A DNA stretch of 64,000 nucleotides from an uncultured Alphaproteobacteria bacterium (GCA_900079695.1 LT599022.1:2131245-2195244); one strand, 5' to 3'. Shown: positions 8,946 to 18,003, numbered from the stretch's first letter. Numbers and translations: made by a program. The notes: a model not told the origin generated them from the letters alone.

Positions 8946-10373
8946 TTACTTGAACTTGAACCCGCCGGGGAACCCGGGGGGCAATCCGCCGCCGAAACCC
9001 GGGGGCAGCCCGCCGCCGCCCATCGGGGGCATGCCGCCGCCGCCGAAGCCGGGCGGCAGGCCGCCCTTCTTCCCGAGCTTCTTCATCTGCTTCATCATCT
9101 GCGCCATCTGCTCGAACTGCTTGAGCAGCTTGTTGACGTCCTGCACCGAAGCGCCGGAGCCCGCGGCGATGCGCTTCTTGCGCGACGCCTTGATGATTTC
9201 GGGGAAGCGCCGCTCCTTGACCGTCATCGAGAGGATGATCGCCTCCTGGCGCTTGAACGTCCCCTCGTCGATGTTGGCCGCGGCGATCTGCTTCTTCATC
9301 TTCGCGACGCCCGGCAGCATTCCCATCAGGCCCTTGATGTCGCCCATCTTCTTGATCTGCTGAAGCTGCGCGAGCATGTCCTCGAGGTCGAACTTGCCCG
9401 AAAGCATCTTCTTCGCGAGCTTTTCGGCCTCTTCCTGCTTGAAGGTCTCCGCCGCCTTCTCGACCAGCGAGACGACGTCGCCCATGCCGAGGATGCGCCC
9501 GGCGATGCGCTCGGGATGAAAGACCTCGAGCTTGTCGAGCTTTTCGCCCGCGCCGAGGAACTTGATCGGCCGACCGGTGACCGCGCGCATCGACAGGGCG
9601 CCGCCGCCGCGGGCGTCGCCATCGATGCGGGTCAGCACGATGCCGGTGACGCCGACCTTCTCGTTGAACTCTCGCGCGAGGGTGACCGCGTCCTGGCCGG
9701 TCATCGCGTCGACCACCAGCAGGGTCTCGTGCGGCTTGGCGACGTCGCGGACCTTCGCCACCTCGTCCATCAGCTCGGCGTCGATGTGCAGGCGGCCGGC
9801 GGTGTCGAGGATGACGACGTCGAAGCCTTCCTTGCGGCCGACCGCCATCGCGCGCTTGGCGATCGCCACCGGCATCTCGCCCACCACCACCGGCAGCGAC
9901 GCCACGCCCGCCTGCTGCGCGAGCTGGGCCAACTGCTCCTGCGCGGCGGGGCGATAGACGTCGAGCGACGCGAGAAGAACCTTCTTCTTCTCCTTGTCCT
10001 TGAGGCGGAGCGCGATCTTGCCCGAGGTGGTGGTCTTGCCCGAACCCTGAAGGCCGACCATCAGGATCGGCACCGGCGGCACCGCCTTGAGGTCGAGTTC
10101 GGTGGCGTCGGAGCCGAGGGTCTCGATCAGGGCGTCGTGGACGATCTTGACCACCATCTGCCCGGGGGTGATCGACCGCACCACCTCCTGACCGGTGGCC
10201 TCCTCGCGCACCCGCTCGATGAAGTCCTTGACCACCGGCAGCGCCACGTCGGCTTCGAGCAGCGCGACGCGGATCTCGCGCATCGCGGCGTCGACGTCCG
10301 ACGCCGAAAGCGTCGCGCGACGCTTCAGCTTGTCGAAAATCCCACCCAGACGATCGCTCAGAGACTCGAACAT
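8946..10373 (-). CDS. ffh: signal recognition particle protein Ffh
   Basis: SRP54-type GTPase that binds signal sequences and 4.5S RNA and docks with FtsY. From MFESLSDRLGGIFDKL the protein is 475 residues. The N domain is followed by the G domain with GLQGSGKTTTSGKIA, DTAGRLHID and TRIDGDARGGG, then the Met-rich M domain. The last 50 residues are an unusual Gly/Pro/Met repeat tail ending GFKFK. A longer reading from 10394 adds seven residues unlike Ffh, so 10373 was chosen. Its partner ftsY is also in the window. Confidence 0.97.
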   Translation of the reverse strand: MFESLSDRLGGIFDKLKRRATLSASDVDAAMREIRVALLEADVALPVVKDFIERVREEATGQEVVRSITPGQMVVKIVHDALIETLGSDATELDLKAVPPVPILMVGLQGSGKTTTSGKIALRLKDKEKKKVLLASLDVYRPAAQEQLAQLAQQAGVASLPVVVGEMPVAIAKRAMAVGRKEGFDVVILDTAGRLHIDAELMDEVAKVRDVAKPHETLLVVDAMTGQDAVTLAREFNEKVGVTGIVLTRIDGDARGGGALSMRAVTGRPIKFLGAGEKLDKLEVFHPERIAGRILGMGDVVSLVEKAAETFKQEEAEKLAKKMLSGKFDLEDMLAQLQQIKKMGDIKGLMGMLPGVAKMKKQIAAANIDEGTFKRQEAIILSMTVKERRFPEIIKASRKKRIAAGSGASVQDVNKLLKQFEQMAQMMKQMKKLGKKGGLPPGFGGGGMPPMGGGGLPPGFGGGLPPGFPGGFKFK

Positions 10374-10490
10374 CGGTCCATCCGCACAGCCCAAAACCCA
10401 ACGCGTCCGTGCGCGAGTCTTCGCGGACGAACGGACTTCCTCGGAAGCGTCACGGGCGCACCTCGCCCAACGGACACGGGAAGATGGGTT

Positions 10491-10519
10491 GAAGTACGCG
10501 ATCCGGCCCCCGGAGTCAA
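10491..10519 (-). promoter_or_regulatory. possible sigma-70 promoter for ffh operon
   Basis: On the minus strand TTGACT (5/6 to consensus) is followed after 17 bases by TACTTC, a weak -10. It lies about 120 bases before the ffh start. Seen by eye only. Confidence 0.35.
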
Positions 10520-10609
10520 GCCCGGCCGCGGGAGAAACGCGGTTTGCAGCGGCGGCGGAGAGTCCTATGCTTCCGCTCCGTCACGATCCCCTTCCCACCG
10601 AGCGAAACC

Positions 10610-11266
10610 ATGCCGACCCCGCGAACCCGCGTCTACTATTGCGACGACCAGCAGCGATTCATCGATGCGTTCGTCGAAGCCCACTCCGGCGAATTCGAGA
10701 TCCACAGCAGCCTCGACATCTCCTGCGCCAAGGCGGAGGTGCAGAAGCTGATCGACCGGGGCGAACGCCCCGACGTCATCCTGCTCGACATGTTCCACCC
10801 CAAACCCGGCCCCGATTTCGAGGCGCGCTGCGACCTCGCGAAGCGGAAGCTCGAGGAGCTCGCGGACAAGGTCCGGGAAGTCCGCCCCTACGTCAACGCC
10901 GCCTGGCGCGCACGCGGGCTCGACGCGCTCAAGGAGCTGCGCACCCTGCGTGCCCTCGACCGCGTGCCGATCCTGTTCTACACCCAGCGCGGTCTGGTGT
11001 TTCTGAGCGAGACCGAACTCACCGAGATGTACGCGCACGACGCCGACTGGATGATGAAGGACGAGGACTTCCGCTCGCCCGCCACCGAGCGCGCCCGCCT
11101 GACGCAGATGGCGGCGCGCTATCGCCGGGCGGATCCGCCGCCGCGCCGACCCGCCCGGGACGCCGCGATCGCACTCGCGGCGATCGCGGCGACGGCCGTC
11201 GCGGCCGCGTTCCTGCAAGGGCCGCTCGGACGCCTGCACGACGCGCTGTCCGGCCTGTTCGGCTGA
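10610..11266 (+). CDS. receiver-domain protein with C-terminal membrane anchor
   Basis: A 218-residue protein that starts MPTPRTRVYYCDDQ. It keeps the response-regulator pattern: acidic pair Asp12/Asp13, phospho-acceptor-like Asp60 in VILLDMF, Thr125 in ILFYTQ and Lys150 in WMMKDED. Between strands 3 and 4 is an inserted Lys/Glu-rich helical stretch (about residues 68-115). There is no DNA-binding or enzymatic output domain; instead residues 184-203 form an Ala-rich hydrophobic helix, then a short amphipathic tail. It may therefore act as a membrane-tethered signalling protein. It converges with an MFS gene (one base apart). No kinase gene is adjacent. Confidence 0.7.
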   Translation: MPTPRTRVYYCDDQQRFIDAFVEAHSGEFEIHSSLDISCAKAEVQKLIDRGERPDVILLDMFHPKPGPDFEARCDLAKRKLEELADKVREVRPYVNAAWRARGLDALKELRTLRALDRVPILFYTQRGLVFLSETELTEMYAHDADWMMKDEDFRSPATERARLTQMAARYRRADPPPRRPARDAAIALAAIAATAVAAAFLQGPLGRLHDALSGLFG

Positions 11267-11267
11267 C

Positions 11268-12755
11268 TCAAAGGCGCTTCATCGGGATCGTCCAGGCGAG
11301 CGCGCAACCGCAGGCGACATACCCCGCGATCAGCGTGAACACCAGGCCGAAGCCCTGCCCCATCGCCCGCATCACCGTGTCGCGCACCTCGGGCGCGAGC
11401 CCTTCGAGCGCCGCCGGGCCGTATTCCACCAGCGCCGCGAAGTGGCGCGCGGCCTCGGCGTCGATCGCCGCGACCGAGGCGAACAGCAGCATCGAGGCGA
11501 GCGCGGTGCCGAACGCCGCGCCGACCGAACGGGCGAACGCCACCGAGCCGGTCGCCGCGCCGAGCATCGCCGACCCCGCCGCCACCTGCACCGTCACCTG
11601 CACCACTCCCATCACCGAGCCCATCAGGAACGCGCAGATCGCGAGCGTCGCCGCCACGCCCGCCAGCGACAGCGGGAACACCGCCAGCAGCAGCAGCAGC
11701 CCGACCACCGGAATCAGCGCCAGCGACGGAAACAGGGTGGTGCGTCCGGTGCGGCTCACCAGCCAGCCGGTGGCCATCGACCCCGCGCCGATCCCGACCG
11801 CGATCGGCAGCATCAGCAGGCCGATTTCCGAGGCGGCGGTGCCGCGCGCGACGCGCAGATAGATCGGCACGAAGGTGATCAGCGACACCAGCGCCGCGCC
11901 GTGGCAGGCGGCGAGCGCGTCGGGCCGCCAGATGTCGGGCTTGCGCAGCAGCGCGAACGGCAGCAGCGGATGCGGCGCGCGGCGCTCGCGGCGCAGCAGC
12001 AGCGCCAGCGACAGCAGCGACACCGCCACCAGCGCGCCGACCGCGGGGGTGAAAGGCGTCCCCGCCGACTGGATGCGTTCGAGCCCGAGCAGCGCCGGAA
12101 CGATGAACAGCACGAACCAGCCGAGACCGGGGAAATCGAAGCGGAACCGTTCGCCGCCCGGCGCCCGCGCGTCGAGGAAGCGCCACACCAGCCACGCCGC
12201 GAGCACCGCCACCGGGATATTGATGAGAAAGATCGAGCGCCAGCCGAACGCCTCGGTCAGATAACCGCCCGCGAGCGGACCGAAGGCGTTGGAGGTGACG
12301 AACACGGTGGCGAGGTAGCCCTGATAGCGGGCGCGCTCGCGCGGCGGCACCGCCTCGCCGATCAGCGACTGCGCCAACGCCATCAGCCCGCCGCCGCCCA
12401 GCCCCTGTAGCACCCGTGCGAACGCGAGGGCGGAAAGAGTCGGCGAGGCGGCGCACATCAGCGACGACACCGCCACCACGCCGAGCGCCACGAACATCAT
12501 GTTGCGGCGGCCGAGCGCGTCGCCCAGGCGGCCGTAGACCGGCGCGGCGACGGTGGCGGCGATCAGGTACGAAATCACCACCCACGAAATCCGCTCCACG
12601 TCGCCGAGGTCGGCGGAGATCGCCGGCAGCGCGGTGGCGACGATGGTCTGGTCGACGACGCCGAGGAACATCGGCAGCATCAGCGGCGGGAACACGCGGA
12701 AGAACGGGGTGTCGCTCGTCGCCCGGGGCGGCGGCGCGGCATCTCTAGGGGCCAC
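11268..12755 (-). CDS. MFS drug-efflux transporter, DHA2 (EmrB/QacA) family
   Basis: Proton-driven exporter with 14 predicted membrane helices, in the inner membrane. Motifs: FLGVVDQTIVATALPAISADLG (the D1 motif of 14-TMS exporters), the motif-A loop YGRLGDALGRRN, and an RVLQGLGGGGLMALAQS segment (motif C region is GGYLTEAFGWRSIF). A GTG start at 12755 is preceded by AAGGA at 8 bases; the only longer alternative is a TTG 42 bases upstream. The product is then 495 residues. No adjacent membrane-fusion gene (emrA type) is present, so the substrate is unknown. Confidence 0.85.
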   Translation of the reverse strand: MAPRDAAPPPRATSDTPFFRVFPPLMLPMFLGVVDQTIVATALPAISADLGDVERISWVVISYLIAATVAAPVYGRLGDALGRRNMMFVALGVVAVSSLMCAASPTLSALAFARVLQGLGGGGLMALAQSLIGEAVPPRERARYQGYLATVFVTSNAFGPLAGGYLTEAFGWRSIFLINIPVAVLAAWLVWRFLDARAPGGERFRFDFPGLGWFVLFIVPALLGLERIQSAGTPFTPAVGALVAVSLLSLALLLRRERRAPHPLLPFALLRKPDIWRPDALAACHGAALVSLITFVPIYLRVARGTAASEIGLLMLPIAVGIGAGSMATGWLVSRTGRTTLFPSLALIPVVGLLLLLAVFPLSLAGVAATLAICAFLMGSVMGVVQVTVQVAAGSAMLGAATGSVAFARSVGAAFGTALASMLLFASVAAIDAEAARHFAALVEYGPAALEGLAPEVRDTVMRAMGQGFGLVFTLIAGYVACGCALAWTIPMKRL

Positions 12756-12848
12756 TTCGGGGATCCTTGTCCGGGGTATACACCCATCTGCGCCCAAGCC
12801 GGGGCAACGTCAAGAGCGTTGGAGTCGCGGCTGCTGCGGAGTAAGCTC

Positions 12849-13559
12849 ATGGCTATGATCCATTCCCTCGATTCCCGGCTCGCGCCGTATGGGCTGATCG
12901 TCCTCGGCGGCTTCCCCGTCGAAGCCGGCGACCCGCCCTTGCCCTCGGGCGCACCGGCGCGGTTCGGCGCGCTGATCGGCAATGCCGGCCCGGCGATGTG
13001 GCGGGCGTTCGCCGCCGCGCGGCGGGACGAACCGCACCCGCTCAACGCCTGGAACCGGCGCGTCGTCGATCCGGTCGCCGCGGACCTGGGCGCGACCGCC
13101 GTCTATCCGTTCGACGAACCGTTCCTGCCCTTCCACCGGTGGGCCGGGCGCACCGGCACGATCTTCGCCTCGCCGATGACGCCCGCGATCCACCCGGTCT
13201 ACGGCACCTGGTTCGGCCTGCGCGGCGCGCTGTTCTCGGCGGAACCGCTGGCGGACATGCCGCCGCCCGTCGCCCATCCCTGCGAAAGCTGCGTCGAGAA
13301 GCCCTGCCTCGACGTCTGCCCCGCCGACGCGATCCGCACCAAGGACGGCGGACGCTGCCTCGACCACCTCGAACGTCACCCCGAAAGCGACTGCGTCGCC
13401 CACGCCTGCCGCGCCCGCCGCGCCTGCCCGGTGGGGCGCGAATTCGCCTACCGTCCGGACCAGGCGCGCTTCCACATGGAGGCGTTCGTGCGCGATTTCG
13501 GCGACGTGATGCGCAAATGGCGGGCGTCCACTGCGGGAAAGTCTCTGGACTCCACCTGA
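12849..13559 (+). CDS. ferredoxin-like protein with two Cys clusters
   Basis: A 236-residue soluble protein. The first set, Cys145-x2-Cys148-x4-Cys153-x3-Cys157-Pro, is a classic [4Fe-4S] binding motif; a second set (Cys170, Cys182, Cys187, Cys193-Pro) could hold another cluster. The arrangement recalls the ferredoxin part of epoxyqueuosine reductase-like proteins, but the N-terminal 140 residues do not show cobalamin-binding motifs that can be recognised. The GGAG ribosome binding site lies 7 bases before ATG 12849. It precedes dapF by 22 bases and is possibly the first gene of that operon. Function unknown. Confidence 0.75.
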   Translation: MAMIHSLDSRLAPYGLIVLGGFPVEAGDPPLPSGAPARFGALIGNAGPAMWRAFAAARRDEPHPLNAWNRRVVDPVAADLGATAVYPFDEPFLPFHRWAGRTGTIFASPMTPAIHPVYGTWFGLRGALFSAEPLADMPPPVAHPCESCVEKPCLDVCPADAIRTKDGGRCLDHLERHPESDCVAHACRARRACPVGREFAYRPDQARFHMEAFVRDFGDVMRKWRASTAGKSLDST

Positions 13560-13581
13560 GCCCATCACTTAATAAGTGGCC

Positions 13582-14448
13582 ATGAACACCAACGCGGCAC
13601 ATACCGGCCTCGCCGGGCGGCGCTTCCGCAAGATGCACGGACTCGGCAACGATTTCGTGATCTTCGACGCGCGCGTCGAAGCGCTCGCGCTCGCGCCCGC
13701 CGAGATCGCGGCGATCGCCGACCGCCGCCTCGGCGTCGGCTGCGACCAACTGATCGTGATCGAGCCGGGCGACGACGCCGCCGACGCCTTCATGCGGATC
13801 TACAACGCGGACGCCTCCGAAGTTTCCGCCTGCGGCAACGCCACCCGCTGCGTCGGCCGGATCCTGATGGAGGAGAGCGGCGCCTCGGACGTGCGGCTGC
13901 GCACCCGGGCCGGGCTGCTGCGCGCCCGCCGCGCCACCGACGGCCGGATCACCGCCGACATGGGACCCGCGCGCCTCGACTGGCAGGAAATTCCGCTCGC
14001 CAGCCCGTGCGACACCGCGCGCGTGCCGTTCGCCCTCGGGCCGCTGGTCGAGCCGGTGGCGGTGTCGATGGGCAACCCGCACGCGGTGTTCTTCGTCCCC
14101 GCGGTCGCCGCGATCGACCTCGAAACCCTCGGCCCCGCGGTCGAAACCGACAGCCTGTTCCCCGAAAAGACCAACGTCGAGATCGTCGAGGACCTCGGCC
14201 ATGGCCGCCTGCGCATGCGGGTGTGGGAACGCGGCGTCGGCATCACCCGCGCCTGCGGCACCGGCGCGTGCGCCACCCTGGTGGCGGCGGCGCGCCGCAA
14301 CCTCGCCGGGCGCAGCGGCACCGTGGTGCTCGACGGCGGCGAACTCGACATCGCGTGGGCCGACGACGGCCACGTGCTGATGACCGGAACCGCGACCCTC
14401 GCCTACGAAGGCGCGCTCGGCGAACTCGAAACCGGAAAACCCGAATGA
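13582..14448 (+). CDS. dapF: diaminopimelate epimerase
   Basis: Interconverts LL- and meso-diaminopimelate for lysine and peptidoglycan synthesis. From ATG 13582 it is 288 residues; a GTG six bases earlier is possible. The two catalytic cysteines are Cys84 (SACGNATRC) and Cys225 (RACGTGACAT). The N-terminal FRKMHGLGNDFVIFD motif is diagnostic. The stop overlaps the mtaB start (ATGA), so dapF, mtaB and ftsY form one coupled operon. Confidence 0.97.
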   Translation: MNTNAAHTGLAGRRFRKMHGLGNDFVIFDARVEALALAPAEIAAIADRRLGVGCDQLIVIEPGDDAADAFMRIYNADASEVSACGNATRCVGRILMEESGASDVRLRTRAGLLRARRATDGRITADMGPARLDWQEIPLASPCDTARVPFALGPLVEPVAVSMGNPHAVFFVPAVAAIDLETLGPAVETDSLFPEKTNVEIVEDLGHGRLRMRVWERGVGITRACGTGACATLVAAARRNLAGRSGTVVLDGGELDIAWADDGHVLMTGTATLAYEGALGELETGKPE

Positions 14449-15707
14449 CCGACGCCGTCCGCGTCGTCACCTTCGGCTGCCGCATGAACGCCTACGAGTC
14501 CGAACTCATGAAGGGCCATGCGGAACAGGCGGGGCTGACCGACGCCATTCTCGTCAACACCTGCGCCGTCACCGCCGAGGCGGAGCGCCAGGTGCGCCAG
14601 ACCATCCGCAAGCTCCATCGCGAAAGCCCGGAGGCGAAGATCATCGTCACCGGCTGCGCCGCCCAGCTCGCGCCGGAAAAATACGCGGAGATGGACGGCG
14701 TCGCCCGCGTCCTCGGCAACCGCGAGAAACTCACACGCGAAGGCTACGCGGCGGACGCCGCCGGACCGATCCACGTCACCGACATCATGACCGCGCGGGA
14801 AACCTCCAGCCACATGATCGAGGGCTTCGACGGCCGGGCGCGCGCGTTCGTGCAGGTGCAGCAGGGGTGCGACCACCGCTGCACCTTCTGCATCATTCCG
14901 TTCGCGCGCGGGCCGAACCGCAGCCAGCCGAAGGACGCGATCGCCGCGCAGATCCGCACCCTGATCGCCGCGGGCACGCCCGAGATCGTGCTCACCGGCG
15001 TCGACATCACCGCCTACGGCGCGGATACGCCGGAAGGCCCGCACCTCGGCCGCCTGATCCGCCACCTGCTCGACGCCGTGCCGGAGATGACGCGCCTGCG
15101 CCTCACCTCGCTCGACCCGGTGGAGATCGACGACGACACCTTCCGCCTGCTGGTCGAGGAACCGCGCCTGATGCCGCACGTCCACCTCTCGGTGCAGGCG
15201 GGCGACGACATGATCCTCAAGCGTATGAAGCGCCGCCACCTGCGCGCCGACGTCCTCGACGTCGCCCGCCGCCTGCGCGCCGCGCGGCCGGACATCGCGC
15301 TCGGCGCCGACGTCATCGCCGGGTTTCCCACCGAAACCGACGAGATGTTCGCGAACGGCCTGGCCCTGATCGACGAGGCGGACATCACCCACCTCCACGT
15401 CTTTCCGTTCTCGCCGCGCCCCGGCACCCCGGCGGCGCGGATGCCGCAGGTCCGGGGCGAGGTCGTCAAGGCGCGCGCCCGCGCGCTGCGCGACGCCGGG
15501 CAGCGGCGGATGGCGGCGCTGCTCGACACCTGGGTCGGCCGCACCGCGACGATGGTGGCGGAGGCGAACGGCCACGGCCGCACCGACCATTACCTGCCGA
15601 TCGCCTTCGAAACCGACGGGTTGACGAACGCGCCCGAAGTCGGCACCGTCGCCCGGGTCAAGATCACCCGCCACGACGGCGCCACGCTTTACGGAATCCC
15701 GGCATGA
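14445..15707 (+). CDS. mtaB: tRNA threonylcarbamoyladenosine methylthiotransferase MtaB
   Basis: Radical-SAM enzyme that converts t6A37 to ms2t6A37 in ANN-decoding tRNAs. The 420-residue protein has the UPF0004 domain with auxiliary-cluster cysteines Cys12, Cys40 and Cys71, the radical-SAM triad Cys142-x3-Cys146-x2-Cys149, and a C-terminal TRAM-like region. The start VRVVTFGCRMNAYESE is the MtaB rather than MiaB form. It overlaps both dapF and ftsY by 4 bases. Confidence 0.94.
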   Translation: MTDAVRVVTFGCRMNAYESELMKGHAEQAGLTDAILVNTCAVTAEAERQVRQTIRKLHRESPEAKIIVTGCAAQLAPEKYAEMDGVARVLGNREKLTREGYAADAAGPIHVTDIMTARETSSHMIEGFDGRARAFVQVQQGCDHRCTFCIIPFARGPNRSQPKDAIAAQIRTLIAAGTPEIVLTGVDITAYGADTPEGPHLGRLIRHLLDAVPEMTRLRLTSLDPVEIDDDTFRLLVEEPRLMPHVHLSVQAGDDMILKRMKRRHLRADVLDVARRLRAARPDIALGADVIAGFPTETDEMFANGLALIDEADITHLHVFPFSPRPGTPAARMPQVRGEVVKARARALRDAGQRRMAALLDTWVGRTATMVAEANGHGRTDHYLPIAFETDGLTNAPEVGTVARVKITRHDGATLYGIPA

Positions 15708-16645
15708 GCGAAACCGAAACCACCGGCTGGCTCGCGCGCCTGCGCCAAGGGCTCGCCCGCTCCTCCTCCCGCCTCGCCACCGGCATCGCCGCGCTGTTCT
15801 CGCGCCGCATCCTCGACGAAGCCGCCCTCCAGGACCTCGAGGACCTGCTGATCACCGCCGACATCGGCGTGTCCACCTCGGCACGGCTGGTCGAGGCGCT
15901 GCGCGGGCGCAACCTCGGCCGCGACGTCTCCGCCGACGACGTCCGCGCCGCGCTCGCCGAGGAGATCGAGACCATCCTCGAACCGGTCGCGAAGCCGCTG
16001 GCGTTCGACGCGTCGAGGAAACCCCACGTCGTCCTCGTCGTCGGCGTCAACGGCGCGGGCAAGACCACCACCATCGGCAAGATCGCCAAAACCCTCAAGG
16101 ACCAGGGCCTGGGGGTGGTGATGGCGGCGGGCGACACCTTCCGCGCCGCCGCGGTGGAGCAGCTCCAGGTGTGGGGCAAGCGCACCGGCTGCCCGGTGAT
16201 GGCGCGCGAAACCGGCGCGGACGCCGCGGGCGTCGCCTTCGACGCGCTCAAACTCGCCACCGCGCGCAAGGACGACGTGCTGCTGATCGACACCGCCGGA
16301 CGCCTGCACAACCGCAAGGAACTGATGCAGGAACTCGAAAAGATCTCGCGCGTGCTCAAGAAACTGGTGCCCGACGCGCCGCACACCACCCTCCTGGTGC
16401 TCGACGCCACCACCGGCCAGAACGCCCACCAGCAGGTCGACATCTTCAAGGAGATGGTCAAGGTCGACGGTCTCGCGATGACCAAGCTCGACGGCACCGC
16501 CAAGGGCGGCGTGGTCGTCTCGATCGCCGAGAAGCACGGCATCCCGGTCCACTACGCGGGCGTCGGCGAAGCCGCCGAGGACCTCCGCCCGTTCTCCGCC
16601 CGCGACTACGCCCGCGGCCTGATGGGCCTGCCGCTCGGCGAATGA
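15704..16645 (+). CDS. ftsY: signal recognition particle receptor FtsY
   Basis: Membrane-associated SRP receptor GTPase. The 313-residue protein lacks the long acidic A domain of E. coli FtsY; it begins MSETETTGWLARLRQGLARSS, where an amphipathic helix probably mediates lipid contact. The N and G domains carry GVNGAGKTTTIGKIA, DTAGRLHNR and TKLDGTAKGG. It is the last gene of the dapF-mtaB-ftsY operon and is followed by a strong terminator. Confidence 0.97.
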   Translation: MSETETTGWLARLRQGLARSSSRLATGIAALFSRRILDEAALQDLEDLLITADIGVSTSARLVEALRGRNLGRDVSADDVRAALAEEIETILEPVAKPLAFDASRKPHVVLVVGVNGAGKTTTIGKIAKTLKDQGLGVVMAAGDTFRAAAVEQLQVWGKRTGCPVMARETGADAAGVAFDALKLATARKDDVLLIDTAGRLHNRKELMQELEKISRVLKKLVPDAPHTTLLVLDATTGQNAHQQVDIFKEMVKVDGLAMTKLDGTAKGGVVVSIAEKHGIPVHYAGVGEAAEDLRPFSARDYARGLMGLPLGE

Positions 16646-16741
16646 CCGTTTCCGGTTTGGTTTTCGCGCGGAGCGCCATCGAACCGTCGCGCGGTGCGAA
16701 TGTCCTATAGCGTAACGCGCAAAACGTAACGAATGGGAGGT

Positions 16742-16774
16742 GCGGAGGGACCGAGTCCCTCCGCGGCGTTTTCC
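16742..16774 (+). terminator. intrinsic terminator after ftsY
   Basis: GCGGAGGGAC and GTCCCTCCGC form a perfect 10-bp stem around a CGA loop; TTTT follows four bases later. It sits between the convergent ftsY and thioesterase genes. Confidence 0.75.
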
Positions 16775-16777
16775 CCA

Positions 16778-17191
16778 TCACTCCGGCTTGGGCAGGAACT
16801 TGCCCTCCGCCCAGGCGGCGATGCGGTCGCCGAGGAGGAGGTCGGCGCGTACGCGGTAGAGCGGCGGGCGCGCCGCCAACGGACGGGCCACGAGTTCGAC
16901 GACCGCGTCGACCGGCACCGGCGCGACGTAGCGGACGCGAAGATCGGCGGTGAGCCCGGCGACGCCCTCGTGGAACAGGCAGTGGGTCATCGCCGCGTCG
17001 AGCAGGGTCGCGATGGTGCCGCCGTGGAGGATGCCGTCGTAGCCCTCGAACTCGGCGCGGGCGGCGAAGAATCCCCGCACCCCGCCGTCGACGTCGGCGA
17101 CGAACGACAGCCGGAGCGAGCGGGGATTGTGGTCGCCGCACGCGACGCAACGGGAATGCCCGAAGCGGTGCGCGAGTGCGGCGGCGTCCAT
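16778..17191 (-). CDS. PaaI-family hotdog thioesterase
   Basis: A 137-residue hotdog-fold protein. The HGGTIATLLDAAMTH segment (about residues 56-70) carries the conserved Gly-Gly and the Asp of PaaI-type acyl-CoA thioesterases. The N-terminal CVACG pair is often seen in this subgroup. The start MDAAALAHRFGHSR follows the NifX-like gene by five bases, so it is probably the third gene of the DUF134 operon. Substrate unknown. Confidence 0.8.
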   Translation of the reverse strand: MDAAALAHRFGHSRCVACGDHNPRSLRLSFVADVDGGVRGFFAARAEFEGYDGILHGGTIATLLDAAMTHCLFHEGVAGLTADLRVRYVAPVPVDAVVELVARPLAARPPLYRVRADLLLGDRIAAWAEGKFLPKPE

Positions 17192-17196
17192 CGCCG

Positions 17197-17562
17197 TCAG
17201 TGTCCGCCGCAGGTACAGGTGGATCCGAGCGGGCGGATCTCGCCGGCGATCACGCCCGCGATCGCGTCGCCGACCGCCACCGCGCCGGAAACCCCCGACA
17301 CCGGGATCCCCGCCGCGGCGAACGCCGCCAGCGGATTGGCGCCAATCCCGGCAGCGACGACGCGGGTGACGCCGCGCTCGGCCAGCAGTTGGACCGGACC
17401 GGAACAGTCGCCGTGACCGGCATTGGGCAACACCGCGACGCTCGCGACCCGACCCTCGGCGAGGGCCACCAGCGTGAACGCCTCGCAGTGCCCGAAGTGC
17501 TCCGACACCGGCGCTTCCAGTCCGCCGGGCAGGTCCGAAGGCACCGCCACCAGTTCCATCAT
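17197..17562 (-). CDS. NifX/NafY-like dinitrogenase iron-molybdenum cofactor domain protein
   Basis: A 121-residue single-domain protein of the NifX/NifB C-terminal fold (DIM6/NTAB cofactor-binding). Visible features: VSEHFGHCEAFTLV, where the His/Cys pair is characteristic, a GADGC-like VVAAGIGANP loop, and a terminal STCTCGGH that may bind metal. An AGGAGA site lies just upstream. It overlaps the DUF134 regulator by 4 bases; such pairs are common in bacteria with no nitrogenase, so the name does not imply nitrogen fixation. Confidence 0.85.
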   Translation of the reverse strand: MMELVAVPSDLPGGLEAPVSEHFGHCEAFTLVALAEGRVASVAVLPNAGHGDCSGPVQLLAERGVTRVVAAGIGANPLAAFAAAGIPVSGVSGAVAVGDAIAGVIAGEIRPLGSTCTCGGH

Positions 17563-17942
17563 GACTCGTCTCCTTGTGGATGATCCGGGTCCGCGCGCCG
17601 CGGGCCCTCAACCGGCGGATCGCGGCGGCGGCGGCCGGAGCATCCCGGCCCCCGCATCACCACCGGACCGCCCTCGATACGCAAAGCCCAGCCGCGAGTC
17701 AGCGCCTGCGCGACGATGGCGCGCGCCTCGGCCAACAGCCGCGAGAAGGTCGGGCGCGAAATCTCCATCCGCTCCGCCGCGGCGCTCTGGTCCAGGCCCT
17801 CGACGTCGGCGAGGCGCAGCGCCTCCAGACCGTCGAGCGGCAGGACCGCCTCGTGCAACTGCCGCATCGGAATTCCCCGGGGCTTGTAGTAGCAGGCGGG
17901 CGCATCGGCGCACACCGCCCGGAGCTTGCGCGGACGCGGCAT
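17559..17942 (-). CDS. DUF134 (UPF0251) family DNA-binding protein
   Basis: A 127-residue protein starting MPRPRKLRAV, the fixed start of the DUF134 family. The central sigma-like helix-turn-helix (LEALRLADVEGLDQSAAAERM, then ISRPTFSRLLAEAR, about residues 40-75) is complete. GGGAGG lies 7 bases before the ATG. The gene is preceded by two copies of a 20-bp palindromic site, and it heads an operon with the NifX-like and thioesterase genes. Autoregulation is an inference. Confidence 0.88.
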   Translation of the reverse strand: MPRPRKLRAVCADAPACYYKPRGIPMRQLHEAVLPLDGLEALRLADVEGLDQSAAAERMEISRPTFSRLLAEARAIVAQALTRGWALRIEGGPVVMRGPGCSGRRRRDPPVEGPRRADPDHPQGDES

Positions 17943-17956
17943 CGCGTCGCCTCCCG

Positions 17957-17976
17957 TTATGAACCTGTGCTCATAA
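17957..17976. promoter_or_regulatory. palindromic operator copy 1 of DUF134 operon
   Basis: TTATGAACCTGTGCTCATAA: outer arms TTATGA and TCATAA are perfect inverted repeats. It lies 15-34 bases before the DUF134 start, just upstream of the ribosome binding site. Confidence 0.6.
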
Positions 17977-18003
17977 TGCGCCGCATCGCTGAGGTGTCAA
18001 GAA

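Noticed and set aside
8946-9080. Tandem GGC/CCG repeats
   Set aside because: They encode the Gly/Pro/Met tail of Ffh; low-complexity coding, not a repeat element.
17197-17562. NifX-like protein as evidence of nitrogen fixation
   Set aside because: Single-domain NifX-like proteins are widespread in bacteria without nitrogenase; no nif structural genes are here.
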